DNA of 64,000 bases from Litorivita sp040371945 (GTDB lineage: Bacteria; Pseudomonadota; Alphaproteobacteria; Rhodobacterales; Rhodobacteraceae): positions 1,674,001 through 1,738,000 of the forward strand of contig NZ_BAABWS010000001.1 in the NCBI RefSeq assembly GCF_040371945.1, written 5' to 3'. Below, piece after piece: positions 8,289 through 16,180 of the stretch; position 1 is the stretch's first letter; each line of letters begins with the position of its first letter. The notes beneath the pieces were generated by a model. That model was given only the letters and a program-made list of their open reading frames with translations, made no database searches and was not told the origin of the DNA. A program made the translations under genes and the position numbers.

Positions 8289-9167
8289 CTATAGACCCGC
8301 AAATTCACTCTTGGCGTAGCCTTGGATATACAAGAGCGCCGTCAAATCCCCGTGGTTGATGCGGATGTCGCATTCGGCGGCCACCGAGGGTTTGGCGTGC
8401 AAGGCGACGCCGCTACCCGCAATCCCGAGCATGCCCAGATCATTGGCCCCGTCGCCCACCGCCATCACATCGTCATGGCCAATTCCCAGCCGCGCGGAAA
8501 TCTCTTTGAGCGCCTGCACCTTTGCCTCGCGGCCAAGGATCGGCAGGCCCACCGTGCCCGTCAATGTGCCGCCCTCGACGATCAATCGATTGGCACGGTT
8601 TTCGTCAAAGCCCAGCGTTTGCGCCACATGGCCCGTAAAGGCGGTAAAGCCCCCCGACACCAAGGCGCAGTAGGCGCCGCTCGCCTTCATCGTTGCAAGC
8701 AAAGCCTTGCCCCCCGGCATGAAGGTGATGCGGGTCTCGATCACCTCGTTAATGACGCTTTCGGGCAGGTCTTTGAGCAAGGCGACCCGTTCGGTCAGCG
8801 CCCCTTCGAAATCCAACTCGCCGTTCATCGCCTTGGCGGTGATCGCTTTGACATGATCGCCGACGCCCGCAACATCGGCCAATTCATCAATGCACTCTTG
8901 CTCGATCATCGTGCTGTCCATATCGGCCAGCAACATTTTCTTCGCGCGGCCCTTCGCAGGCTGCACGATCAAATCCACGCCAACGGCTTGCAGATCGGCC
9001 CAAACGTCCCACTGATTCGCGGGCACAGCTTGCATTGCAAACTCGGCCGCCTCGCCGACCGCGAGCCAAATCGCATCGCCTCCGCCCCATGCGTTGCGCA
9101 GCGTTTCGACCATCGTACGGTCAAGCGCAGGCGCGGCAGGATTGGTCACAAGTGTCGCGATATACAT
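8289..9167 (-). CDS. serB: Phosphoserine phosphatase
   Basis: A 292-residue HAD-family enzyme. The ATG at 9165-9167 gives MYIATLVTNPAAP, a small N-terminal domain; upstream in-frame codons have no family character. Motif I is DMDSTMIEQE with the nucleophile Asp82 and Asp84, motif II is VSGGF, and motif III/IV is GDGANDLGMLG. Reaction: hydrolysis of phosphoserine to serine, the last step of the phosphorylated pathway. It is divergent from serC-serA, so all three genes of the pathway sit in one locus. Confidence 0.96.
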   Translation of the reverse strand: MYIATLVTNPAAPALDRTMVETLRNAWGGGDAIWLAVGEAAEFAMQAVPANQWDVWADLQAVGVDLIVQPAKGRAKKMLLADMDSTMIEQECIDELADVAGVGDHVKAITAKAMNGELDFEGALTERVALLKDLPESVINEVIETRITFMPGGKALLATMKASGAYCALVSGGFTAFTGHVAQTLGFDENRANRLIVEGGTLTGTVGLPILGREAKVQALKEISARLGIGHDDVMAVGDGANDLGMLGIAGSGVALHAKPSVAAECDIRINHGDLTALLYIQGYAKSEFAGL

Positions 9168-9312
9168 GGCAAATCTCCGGTTTTCGCGCGGTTCGGGCCG
9201 CTTTGGCCGCCTCATACCGCGCCACGCTGCTCAAGGCCAGAGGGCGCAATACGACGCCTTATCTTCAATCTGCGTCACTTTGGATATTGCCGGATCGTCC
9301 ATTCGCGCATAT

Positions 9313-9346
9313 GTCCGGCGGCGGGACACCTCTCCCCAACGAGAGG
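9313..9346 (+). promoter_or_regulatory. Structured serC leader, candidate serC RNA motif
   Basis: Two adjacent hairpins precede serC: GTCC/GGAC (9313-9316 with 9324-9327) and CCTCTC/GAGAGG (9329-9334 with 9341-9346). The second ends about ten bases before the GGAAGG ribosome-binding site. A conserved alphaproteobacterial RNA structure called the serC motif has been described in front of serC, and position and layout fit. I cannot align it to that model, so the identity is inference. Confidence 0.55.
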
Positions 9347-9370
9347 CATTTATCTGGAAGGATACCAGCA

Positions 9371-10513
9371 ATGGCTATCGAAGCACCGGCCACGCGGCCG
9401 GCAAACCCGCGTTTTTCGTCCGGCCCCTGTGCCAAACCCCCCGTATTTACATTGGATCGCTTGTCGGACGCTGCCTTGGGCCGTTCGCACCGCGCAGCCA
9501 TTGGCAAAGCCAAGCTGAAAGACGCGATCGAAAACACCCGCGAAATTCTGGGCGTGCCCGCCGATTACCACATCGGCATTGTGCCTGCGTCGGACACCGG
9601 CGCGATGGAAATGGCCATGTGGTCGCTTTTGGGCGCCCGCAAAGCCACGATGGTCGCATGGGAAAGCTTCGGCTCCGGCTGGGTCACCGATGTGGTCAAG
9701 CAGTTGAAAATCGACGCCGAGGTGAAAACCGCCGATTACGGCGATATCGTTGATCTGGCCTCGCTCGATTTCGACACCGACGTTGTGTTTACATGGAACG
9801 GCACCACCTCGGGCGTGCGCGTCCCGAACGGCGATGCGATCCCTGCGAGCCGCGAAGGTCTGACCATCTGCGACGCCACATCGGCAGCCTTTGCGATGGA
9901 TCTGCCTTGGGACAAGCTCGACGTGACCACCTTCTCTTGGCAAAAGGTTCTGGGCGGCGAAGCAGCGCACGGCATGATCATTCTCAGCCCCCGCGCTGTG
10001 GAGCGACTCGAATCCTACACCCCCGCATGGCCCTTGCCGAAAATCTTCCGCCTGACCAAGGGCGGCAAATTGATCGACGGCATCTTCCGCGGCGAGACCA
10101 TCAACACGCCGTCGATGCTGGCCGTCGAGGACTACCTTCAGGCGCTCGAATGGGCGAAATCCGTGGGCGGCCTCAAGGGCCTGATCGCCCGCGCCGATGC
10201 CAACGCGCAAGCGATCCATGATTTTTGCGCCGCCAAACCGTGGATTGCCAATCTGGCCAATGATCCGGCGACGGCGTCGAACACATCCGTGTGCCTCAAA
10301 TTCACCGATGATCGCATCACCGATGGCGCGGCCTTTGCCAAAGCGGTTGCCAAGCGCATGGAAAACGAAGGCGCGGCGCTGGATATCGGTGCCTACCGCG
10401 ATGCCCCTGCGGGTCTGCGCATCTGGTGCGGCGGCACGGTCGAAACCTCGGATATCGAGGCGATGCTGCCGTGGCTCGAATATGCATTCGAGACTGAAAT
10501 CGCAGCGCTTTAA
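9371..10513 (+). CDS. serC: Phosphoserine aminotransferase
   Basis: A 380-residue PLP enzyme. The ATG at 9371 follows GGAAGG at about nine bases; earlier in-frame sequence is non-coding leader. PRFSSGPCAKPP near residue 13, VPASDTGAMEMAMW near 72 and the PLP-binding lysine Lys192 in FSWQKVLGGEAAHG are visible. It belongs to the longer alphaproteobacterial and archaeal-like SerC subgroup. Reaction: 3-phosphohydroxypyruvate plus glutamate to phosphoserine; the same enzyme also acts in pyridoxal phosphate synthesis in many bacteria. serA follows after 88 bases on the same strand. Confidence 0.95.
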   Translation: MAIEAPATRPANPRFSSGPCAKPPVFTLDRLSDAALGRSHRAAIGKAKLKDAIENTREILGVPADYHIGIVPASDTGAMEMAMWSLLGARKATMVAWESFGSGWVTDVVKQLKIDAEVKTADYGDIVDLASLDFDTDVVFTWNGTTSGVRVPNGDAIPASREGLTICDATSAAFAMDLPWDKLDVTTFSWQKVLGGEAAHGMIILSPRAVERLESYTPAWPLPKIFRLTKGGKLIDGIFRGETINTPSMLAVEDYLQALEWAKSVGGLKGLIARADANAQAIHDFCAAKPWIANLANDPATASNTSVCLKFTDDRITDGAAFAKAVAKRMENEGAALDIGAYRDAPAGLRIWCGGTVETSDIEAMLPWLEYAFETEIAAL

Positions 10514-10601
10514 GCTGGATTAGAGACTGATCGCGGTGCGCTACGGCGCGCCGCTCCTCCCCTTATTTCGCGCGCTGCGCATAAAACAGGAGCCTGACAC
10601 C

Positions 10602-12194
10602 ATGGCACCCAAAGTTCTCATCTCCGACAGCCTCTCCGAAGCCGCCGTCCAGATTTTCCGCGACCGCGGCATCGAGGTGGATTTCGAACCCAAGCTGGGC
10701 AAAGACAAAGAAAAGCTTGCCGAAGTGATCGGCAAATATGACGGCCTTGCCATCCGCTCGGCAACCAAAGCCACCGCCGCTTTGATCGAAAAGGCCGACA
10801 ACCTCAAAGTCATCGGCCGCGCCGGCATCGGCACCGACAACGTCGACAAAGAGGCCGCGTCGAAAAAAGGCGTGATCGTCATGAACACGCCGTTTGGCAA
10901 CATGATCACCACCGCCGAACACGCGATTGCGATGATGTTCGCCGTGGCACGTCAAATCCCCGAGGCCTCCGCCTCGACCCATGCGGGCAAATGGGAAAAG
11001 TCCAAATTCATGGGTGTCGAATTGACCGGCAAAACCCTTGGCGTCATCGGCGCGGGCAACATCGGCGGTATCGTCTGCGACCGCGCGCGCGGCCTGAAAA
11101 TGAAAGTCGTGGCATTTGATCCCTATCTTGGCGAAGAGAAAGCCGACAAAATGGGCGTCGAAAAGGTCGAGCTTGAAGAGCTGCTCAAACGCGCCGATTT
11201 CATCACGCTGCACGTGCCGCTCACCGATGGCACCCGCAACATCCTGTCGGCCGAAAACCTCGCCAAAACCAAAAAAGGCGTGCGCATCATCAACTGTGCC
11301 CGCGGCGGTTTGGTGGATGAGGCGGCCTTGGCCGAGCTGATCAAATCCGGTCATGTAGCTGGTGCCGGTTTCGACGTCTTCTCCGAAGAGCCCGCAACCG
11401 AGAACCCACTCTTTGGTTTGCCCAACGTGGTCTGCACCCCGCACCTTGGCGCGGCAACCACCGAAGCCCAAGAGAACGTGGCCCTGCAAGTGGCCGAGCA
11501 AATGGCCGACTACCTGCTGACAGGCGCCGTGTCCAACGCGCTCAACACCCCGTCGATCACCGCCGAAGAAGCCAAAGTCATGGGCCCGTGGGTCAAATTG
11601 GCCGAACATCTGGGCGCCTTTATCGGGCAATTGACAGACGAGCCGATTGAAGAGGTCAACATCACCTATGATGGCGTCGCCTCCGAAATGAACCTCTCGG
11701 CGCTCGAATGCGCGGCGATTGCGGGCATCATGCAAGCGTCGAACCCCGATGTGAACATGGTCTCGGCTCCCGTCATCGCCAAAGAGCGCGGTGTGCAAAT
11801 CTCGAAAACCACCCAAGACGCCGCAGGCGTGTTCGACGGGTATATCAAAGTCGACATCAAAACCGCGAAACGCGCGCGTTCGATCGCGGGCACGGTCTTC
11901 TCGGATGGCAAACCGCGCTTCATCCAGATCAAGGGCATCAACATCGACGCCGAAGTGGGCGAGCACATGCTCTACACCACCAATGACGATGTGCCGGGCA
12001 TCATCGGTGCCTTGGGCCGCATTTTGGGCGAGCATCAGGTCAATATCGCGAACTTTACCCTCGGCCGCGCCAAAACCGGCGGCGAAGCGATTGCTTTGCT
12101 CTATGTCGATGGCGTGATCGACCCCAAAGTGGTCGAAGCGCTCAAGAGCACGAGCCTGTTCAAGCAAATCAAGCCCCTGTCTTTCGACGCGTAA
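10602..12194 (+). CDS. serA: D-3-phosphoglycerate dehydrogenase
   Basis: A 530-residue, long-type SerA. The start MAPKVLISDSLSEAA at 10602 follows ACAGGAG. The NAD-binding motif GAGNIGG is at residues 150-156. Catalytic-region motifs RAGIGTDNVD and CARGGLVDEAAL are present, as is PHLGAATTEAQ with the catalytic His. An intervening domain from about residue 320 and a C-terminal ACT domain from about residue 455 (DDVPGIIGALGRILG) are typical of enzymes with possible serine feedback control. Reaction: oxidation of 3-phosphoglycerate, the first step of serine synthesis. A strong terminator follows. Confidence 0.97.
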   Translation: MAPKVLISDSLSEAAVQIFRDRGIEVDFEPKLGKDKEKLAEVIGKYDGLAIRSATKATAALIEKADNLKVIGRAGIGTDNVDKEAASKKGVIVMNTPFGNMITTAEHAIAMMFAVARQIPEASASTHAGKWEKSKFMGVELTGKTLGVIGAGNIGGIVCDRARGLKMKVVAFDPYLGEEKADKMGVEKVELEELLKRADFITLHVPLTDGTRNILSAENLAKTKKGVRIINCARGGLVDEAALAELIKSGHVAGAGFDVFSEEPATENPLFGLPNVVCTPHLGAATTEAQENVALQVAEQMADYLLTGAVSNALNTPSITAEEAKVMGPWVKLAEHLGAFIGQLTDEPIEEVNITYDGVASEMNLSALECAAIAGIMQASNPDVNMVSAPVIAKERGVQISKTTQDAAGVFDGYIKVDIKTAKRARSIAGTVFSDGKPRFIQIKGINIDAEVGEHMLYTTNDDVPGIIGALGRILGEHQVNIANFTLGRAKTGGEAIALLYVDGVIDPKVVEALKSTSLFKQIKPLSFDA

Positions 12195-12215
12195 GGCTCT
12201 AACATTGCAATGACT

Positions 12216-12250
12216 GCGCCGCGCCCGTTTTGCGACGGGGGCGGCGTTTT
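12216..12250 (+). terminator. Terminator after serA
   Basis: GCGCCGCGCCCGT (12216-12228) pairs with ACGGGGGCGGCG (12235-12246) with one mismatch, followed by TTTT. It separates the serine operon from the phosphoesterase gene. Confidence 0.85.
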
Positions 12251-12281
12251 CATTTGGATCGCTTGCTTTGAGGATAAACAT

Positions 12282-13013
12282 ATGACCACGCGCCCGATCT
12301 ACGTCATCCCCGACATCCACGGTCACCTTGATCAACTGGATCACGCTTTGGCCCTTATCGAGGCCGACGGCGGGGCCGATGCGGCGGTGGTTTTTCTTGG
12401 CGATTACATCGACCGCGGCCCCGATTGTCGCGGCGTGTTGGACCGGCTCATTGCCGGTCAGCAGGCCGGACGCGATTGGACCTTTCTAAAGGGCAACCAT
12501 GACCGGATGATGCAATGGTTTCTGGAGCCGGTTCCACGCTGGGATCCGCACTGGATGGTCGGGCTGCACTGGTTTCACGACCGGATCGGCGGCGCGACCA
12601 CTTTGGCCTCTTACGGCATCGAAGTGAGCGAAGCGCGCCGCTATGGCGAGGTGCATCAAAGCGCCCTTGCTGCGGTGCCCTCGGCGCATGTTGAGTTTCT
12701 GTCGCGGCTCAAAACCCATCATGTGGTGGATGATCTATTGTTCGTGCACGCAGGGATCGCGCCTGACGTGCCGCTCGAACAGCAGGTTGAAAACGACCTT
12801 GTGTGGATACGCGAGCCGTTTCTAAGCCATGAGGGTGCGCACCCTTGGCTGGTCGTGCACGGCCATACCGCGCTTCAGCGGGCGCGCCATTTCGGCAATC
12901 GCATCGATCTGGATGGCGGCGCGGCTTACGGACGACCGCTTGTCCCCGCCGTGTTTGAGGGGCGCGAATGCTGGCTCTTGGAGAAAGCCGGCCGCGTGGC
13001 GCTGCGCCCGTAA
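12282..13013 (+). CDS. Metallophosphoesterase, serine/threonine phosphatase-like (PPP family)
   Basis: A 243-residue calcineurin-like phosphoesterase. The metal-binding signatures appear in order: PDIHGH near residue 9, GDYIDRGPD near 41, GNHDRMM near 72, and HTAL with a preceding VVHGH near 195. The start MTTRPIYVIPDIHG at 12282 has GAGGATAAAC upstream. Family members are small bacterial protein phosphatases or diadenosine polyphosphate hydrolases; which applies here cannot be told. It is monocistronic between a terminator and the thiolase gene. Confidence 0.85.
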   Translation: MTTRPIYVIPDIHGHLDQLDHALALIEADGGADAAVVFLGDYIDRGPDCRGVLDRLIAGQQAGRDWTFLKGNHDRMMQWFLEPVPRWDPHWMVGLHWFHDRIGGATTLASYGIEVSEARRYGEVHQSALAAVPSAHVEFLSRLKTHHVVDDLLFVHAGIAPDVPLEQQVENDLVWIREPFLSHEGAHPWLVVHGHTALQRARHFGNRIDLDGGAAYGRPLVPAVFEGRECWLLEKAGRVALRP

Positions 13014-13166
13014 TATCGGCACTAGTCTGGCCAGATCGCGTTATCGCGCCCCGATCAATGCGACGGAACCACGCCGCGCCCACGCGGGTCATGACGGCAG
13101 GTTTTTGTGACAGCCCGAAAGAAGCCACGCATAATGCGCGCGAACGGGAAAAATGGAGGACCACCC

Positions 13167-14342
13167 ATGTCAGATATCGTCATTCTGTCCGGCGCGCGCA
13201 CCGCGATCGGCACATTCGGCGGCGCACTTGCCGGAACGCCGACCACGACACTCGGCGCGACCGTCGCGCGCGCCGCATTGGAGCGCGCGGGCGTTGAGGG
13301 CGCACAGATCGGTCATGTGGTCTATGGCAACGTCATCAACACCGAACCGCGCGACATGTATGTCAGCCGCGTGTCCGCCATCGAGGCCGGTATCCCCGAC
13401 ACGGTTCCGGCGATGAATGTGAACCGCCTGTGCGGATCGGGCGCACAAGCGATTGTGTCGGTCTATCAGTCTTTGTTCATGGGCGATGCGGACTTCGGCC
13501 TTGCGGGCGGCGCCGAAAGCATGAGCCGCGCGCCTTATATCGTGCCGGATCAACGCTGGGGCGCGAAAATGGGCGACATTCGCACCTTGGATATGCTGCT
13601 CGGCACGCTGAATTGCCCCTTTGGCAGCGGCCATATGGGCGTAACCGCCGAAAACGTCTCGGACGAACATGACATCAGCCGCGAAGCGCAGGACGCCTTT
13701 GCCTTGGAAAGCCAAAAGCGCGCCGCAGCGGCGATCGAGGCGGGATATTTCAAAGAGCAAATCACCCCCGTCGAGGTAAAGGTCAAACGCGAGATGGTGG
13801 CCTTTGAGGTGGACGAGCACCCCAAAGCGACCTCTGCCGAGGCTCTCGCAGGCCTACGCCCCGCCTTCAAAAAAGACGGCAGCGTCACGGCGGGCAATGC
13901 CTCGGGCCTCAATGACGGCGCGGCGGCGTTGGTTCTCGCGCGTGCAGAGGCGGCCGAAAAGGCAGGCCTCAAGCCGCTCGCGCGCATCATCGGTTACGCC
14001 CATTCCGGCGTGCGCCCCGAGGTCATGGGCATCGGGCCGATCCCAGCGGTCGAAAGCCTTTTGAAACGCACGGGCATGAGCATTTCCGATTTCGACGTGA
14101 TCGAAAGCAACGAAGCCTTCGCCGCGCAGGCTTTGGCGGTGAACAAGGGCCTTGGCCTTGATCCGGCCAAGGTCAACCCGAACGGCGGCGCAATCGCTCT
14201 TGGCCATCCCGTCGGGGCCACGGGCGCAATCATCACCGTCAAAGCGCTCTATGAATTGGAGCGGATCGGCGGCAGCAAGGCCTTGATCACCATGTGCATC
14301 GGCGGCGGTCAAGGCATCGCATTGGCGATCGAGCGTCTCTAA
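13167..14342 (+). CDS. Acetyl-CoA acyltransferase (beta-ketothiolase, BktB-like)
   Basis: A 391-residue thiolase. The start at 13167 follows TGGAGGACCACCC. The nucleophilic cysteine is Cys89 in NVNRLCGSGAQAI; the C-terminal motifs NPNGGAIALGHPVGATGA and MCIGGGQGIAL carry the catalytic His and second Cys. NRLCGSG rather than NKVCGSG suggests the BktB/long-chain ketothiolase group more than PhaA. Likely role: reversible condensation or thiolysis of acyl-CoA in fatty-acid or polyhydroxyalkanoate metabolism. No fatty-acid operon surrounds it. Confidence 0.9.
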   Translation: MSDIVILSGARTAIGTFGGALAGTPTTTLGATVARAALERAGVEGAQIGHVVYGNVINTEPRDMYVSRVSAIEAGIPDTVPAMNVNRLCGSGAQAIVSVYQSLFMGDADFGLAGGAESMSRAPYIVPDQRWGAKMGDIRTLDMLLGTLNCPFGSGHMGVTAENVSDEHDISREAQDAFALESQKRAAAAIEAGYFKEQITPVEVKVKREMVAFEVDEHPKATSAEALAGLRPAFKKDGSVTAGNASGLNDGAAALVLARAEAAEKAGLKPLARIIGYAHSGVRPEVMGIGPIPAVESLLKRTGMSISDFDVIESNEAFAAQALAVNKGLGLDPAKVNPNGGAIALGHPVGATGAIITVKALYELERIGGSKALITMCIGGGQGIALAIERL

Positions 14343-14364
14343 CCCCCATACCCGCACAAACGCA

Positions 14365-14398
14365 AAACGCGCGGCCCGCTCGGGACCGCGCGTTTTTT
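14365..14398. terminator. Terminator after the thiolase
   Basis: A GC-rich stem (arms ACGCGCGGCCC and GGGACCGCGCGT) with a short loop is followed by TTTTTT at 14393-14398. It lies between the convergent thiolase and the unknown protein at 14416. Confidence 0.88.
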
Positions 14399-14415
14399 GT
14401 TGAAACAGGCTGTAA

Positions 14416-15444
14416 TCAGTTGCGTGCGACGGTCAGATCGTTGAGCAGGCTGCGCAAGACCAGAAAATCGCCAACCGCATCGCAAGCGGGCATCTGCAGC
14501 GTCAGATCATGCACCTTGAGCGGGCGACCGCCGCCGGTTTGCATTGTCTGCGCGTCGACCTCGCGGCCGCAATTCGCTGTTGTGACCTCGGCTTCGACGC
14601 TGAGCGCCACTTCGCCCTCAAGCGTCGCCGTGCCGGTGGGGAAGGTATAGACTTCGGCCAAGGACGGCTCTGCCGCGCTGTGATCGCCAAGCGGCGTGAT
14701 AAACCCGCCGATCCCGCGTGCCGCCGCCGCCATATCGCGGGCGCGCTCGGCCCATACATGTCCTTCGCCGCCATAGTCGGCGTCATATTCGCGGGCATGG
14801 ATTTGCAAGCCGCTGTCGCCCTTCCACTGCACCGCCACGCGATCATAGAAGGCCAAGGAGGAGACTTCCGTATTGGCCACGGCGCCCTCGCCGCTGGCAA
14901 AGGCCGCGATAAAGACCGCATCCTCCGCCAAGGCCGGAACCGTGATCGACAGTTTGCCGTCCTCTGACGTCACCTGCGTGAACATCAAGCCGCTGTGGTG
15001 GATCGTCAGGCGCGCATTTCCAAGGCATGGCGCGTCCAGCGTCAGGTCAACCATCGCTGCGGCTGTAGGCTCTGCGGTCATTGTGACCTCGCAGCCAAAG
15101 CTGGGCGCTGGCTCGTCTTGGGGCAAGGCGCCGACGGGCGTATCGCGCAATGTTGCGTGCCGCAATTCCGGCATGTCCGGCAAGGCCATCTTGTCCTGCG
15201 CGGTCGTCGCTTTGATCGCGGGGGTCTGCGTAACGGGTTTGGGCACCAAGGCCGCAGTATGCGTAATCCCTTCGATTTCAAGCGCTTGGGATTGCGGCGC
15301 GGGACCTTTGGGAACCAAGGATTGCGCGACGACCTGCGGAACACCGGCGGGCGCCTGCGCGCTTCCGTTTTGCATCACAAAGCCGATGCCCAATGCGGCG
15401 GCAAAGGTGCCTCCGGCCATTACATAGCGTTTCACGTTGATCAT
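14416..15444 (-). CDS. Uncharacterised secreted or membrane-anchored protein, 342 residues
   Basis: I do not recognise a named family. The ATG at 15442-15444 has GGAGGGC upstream and gives MINVKRYVMAGGTFAAALGI, an uncleaved signal or N-terminal anchor. Residues 25-105 are rich in Pro, Ala and Gln and probably unstructured. The remainder is a globular part with four cysteines (in FGCEV, APCLG, ANCGRE and MPACDA), which would suit disulfides outside the cytoplasm, and a hydrophobic C-terminal tail. It resembles Rhodobacteraceae proteins sometimes labelled translocase, a name without support. It stands alone, with IS debris behind its start. Confidence 0.75.
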   Translation of the reverse strand: MINVKRYVMAGGTFAAALGIGFVMQNGSAQAPAGVPQVVAQSLVPKGPAPQSQALEIEGITHTAALVPKPVTQTPAIKATTAQDKMALPDMPELRHATLRDTPVGALPQDEPAPSFGCEVTMTAEPTAAAMVDLTLDAPCLGNARLTIHHSGLMFTQVTSEDGKLSITVPALAEDAVFIAAFASGEGAVANTEVSSLAFYDRVAVQWKGDSGLQIHAREYDADYGGEGHVWAERARDMAAAARGIGGFITPLGDHSAAEPSLAEVYTFPTGTATLEGEVALSVEAEVTTANCGREVDAQTMQTGGGRPLKVHDLTLQMPACDAVGDFLVLRSLLNDLTVARN

Positions 15445-15659
15445 ATCGCCCTCCACGAGCCCACTCTTGTCGAGACCAAGTATTGGCGCAAAAAGAGACG
15501 CGCTTGTGGCGCGCGGGGGGAGTCATTCAGGCATTGTTAAGGCAGGCGGCACACGGATTGCACGCGGGTCGTTAGCATGCAACCCATCCCGAATAGTAAG
15601 ATCAGAGGGACTGCTGCGTTAATCGCCGTTCTTAGGGAAGTCGCGGTTTTTGAGGTTGA

Positions 15660-16091
15660 GCGTGCCGCGCAGATCACCGAGCGAGCGTCGACTGGCATGT
15701 CGATGAGGCCCACATCCGCGTCGGCGCCCCCTCTCATCGCTGCATGCAGCGACCGTCGGGCGGTGAATGGCGCAATCTTTGGAGGGCTGTCGATGCAAAC
15801 GCTCAAATGATCGACGTCCGCGAGATTAATTGCGGGTATGACCCACATTTTGCGAGCATCCGGCATATCGACAAGACGTGGCGCAACAACCTTATCAACA
15901 GCGGTCACGCGGCCATGAAACGGATCCTTGGACCCAGTCAAAGCTTTCTATCCTTGCGATCAGCCAAGCCGACCCTAAGCGGGCTTGAGACGATACGAAC
16001 GATCAAACCCGATCACATGTATCACAAACAGCTAGGAGTCGCGGGAGAGATCGCGTTCATCGACGCACTGTTCGACCCCGCCACCGCATAA
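15660..16091 (+). pseudogene. Decayed IS6-family (IS26-like) transposase fragment
   Basis: A frame open from 15660 to the TAA at 16089-16091 shows pieces of an IS6-type DDE transposase: WHVDEAHIRVG (15693 on) containing the first catalytic Asp, GEWRNLWRAVDANAQMID, then YDPHFASIRHIDKTWRNN, and a C-terminal SLRSAKPTLSGLETIRTIK. The N-terminal helix-turn-helix part is missing. About 11 extra residues lie between HIRVG and GEWRN, and the section with the second Asp, between MIDVRE and CGYDPHF, is deleted. No start codon with a ribosome-binding site and no clear terminal inverted repeats were found. It is an inactive relic between two minus-strand genes. Confidence 0.75.
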
Positions 16092-16180
16092 CCCCGCATA
16101 CAACACTGTTATCCATGCGGCCGTCGTCAATTAATACGACAGCGCAAGATCAGGACGGTCTAGTCTTGGCGAAAGACGGC

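Noticed and set aside
10563..12344. A 593-codon frame antisense to serA
   Set aside because: Shadow of serA; the same phase of antisense frame recurs over every long gene in the window.
15537..15941. A 134-residue minus-strand frame between the unknown protein and secA
   Set aside because: The opposite strand carries recognisable IS6 transposase blocks, so this frame is its shadow.
16092..16180. Two small hairpins downstream of secA (CCGCAT/ATGCGG and GTCGT/ACGAC)
   Set aside because: Neither is followed by a T-run on the secA strand, so a terminator call is not supported; they may belong to the IS remnant.
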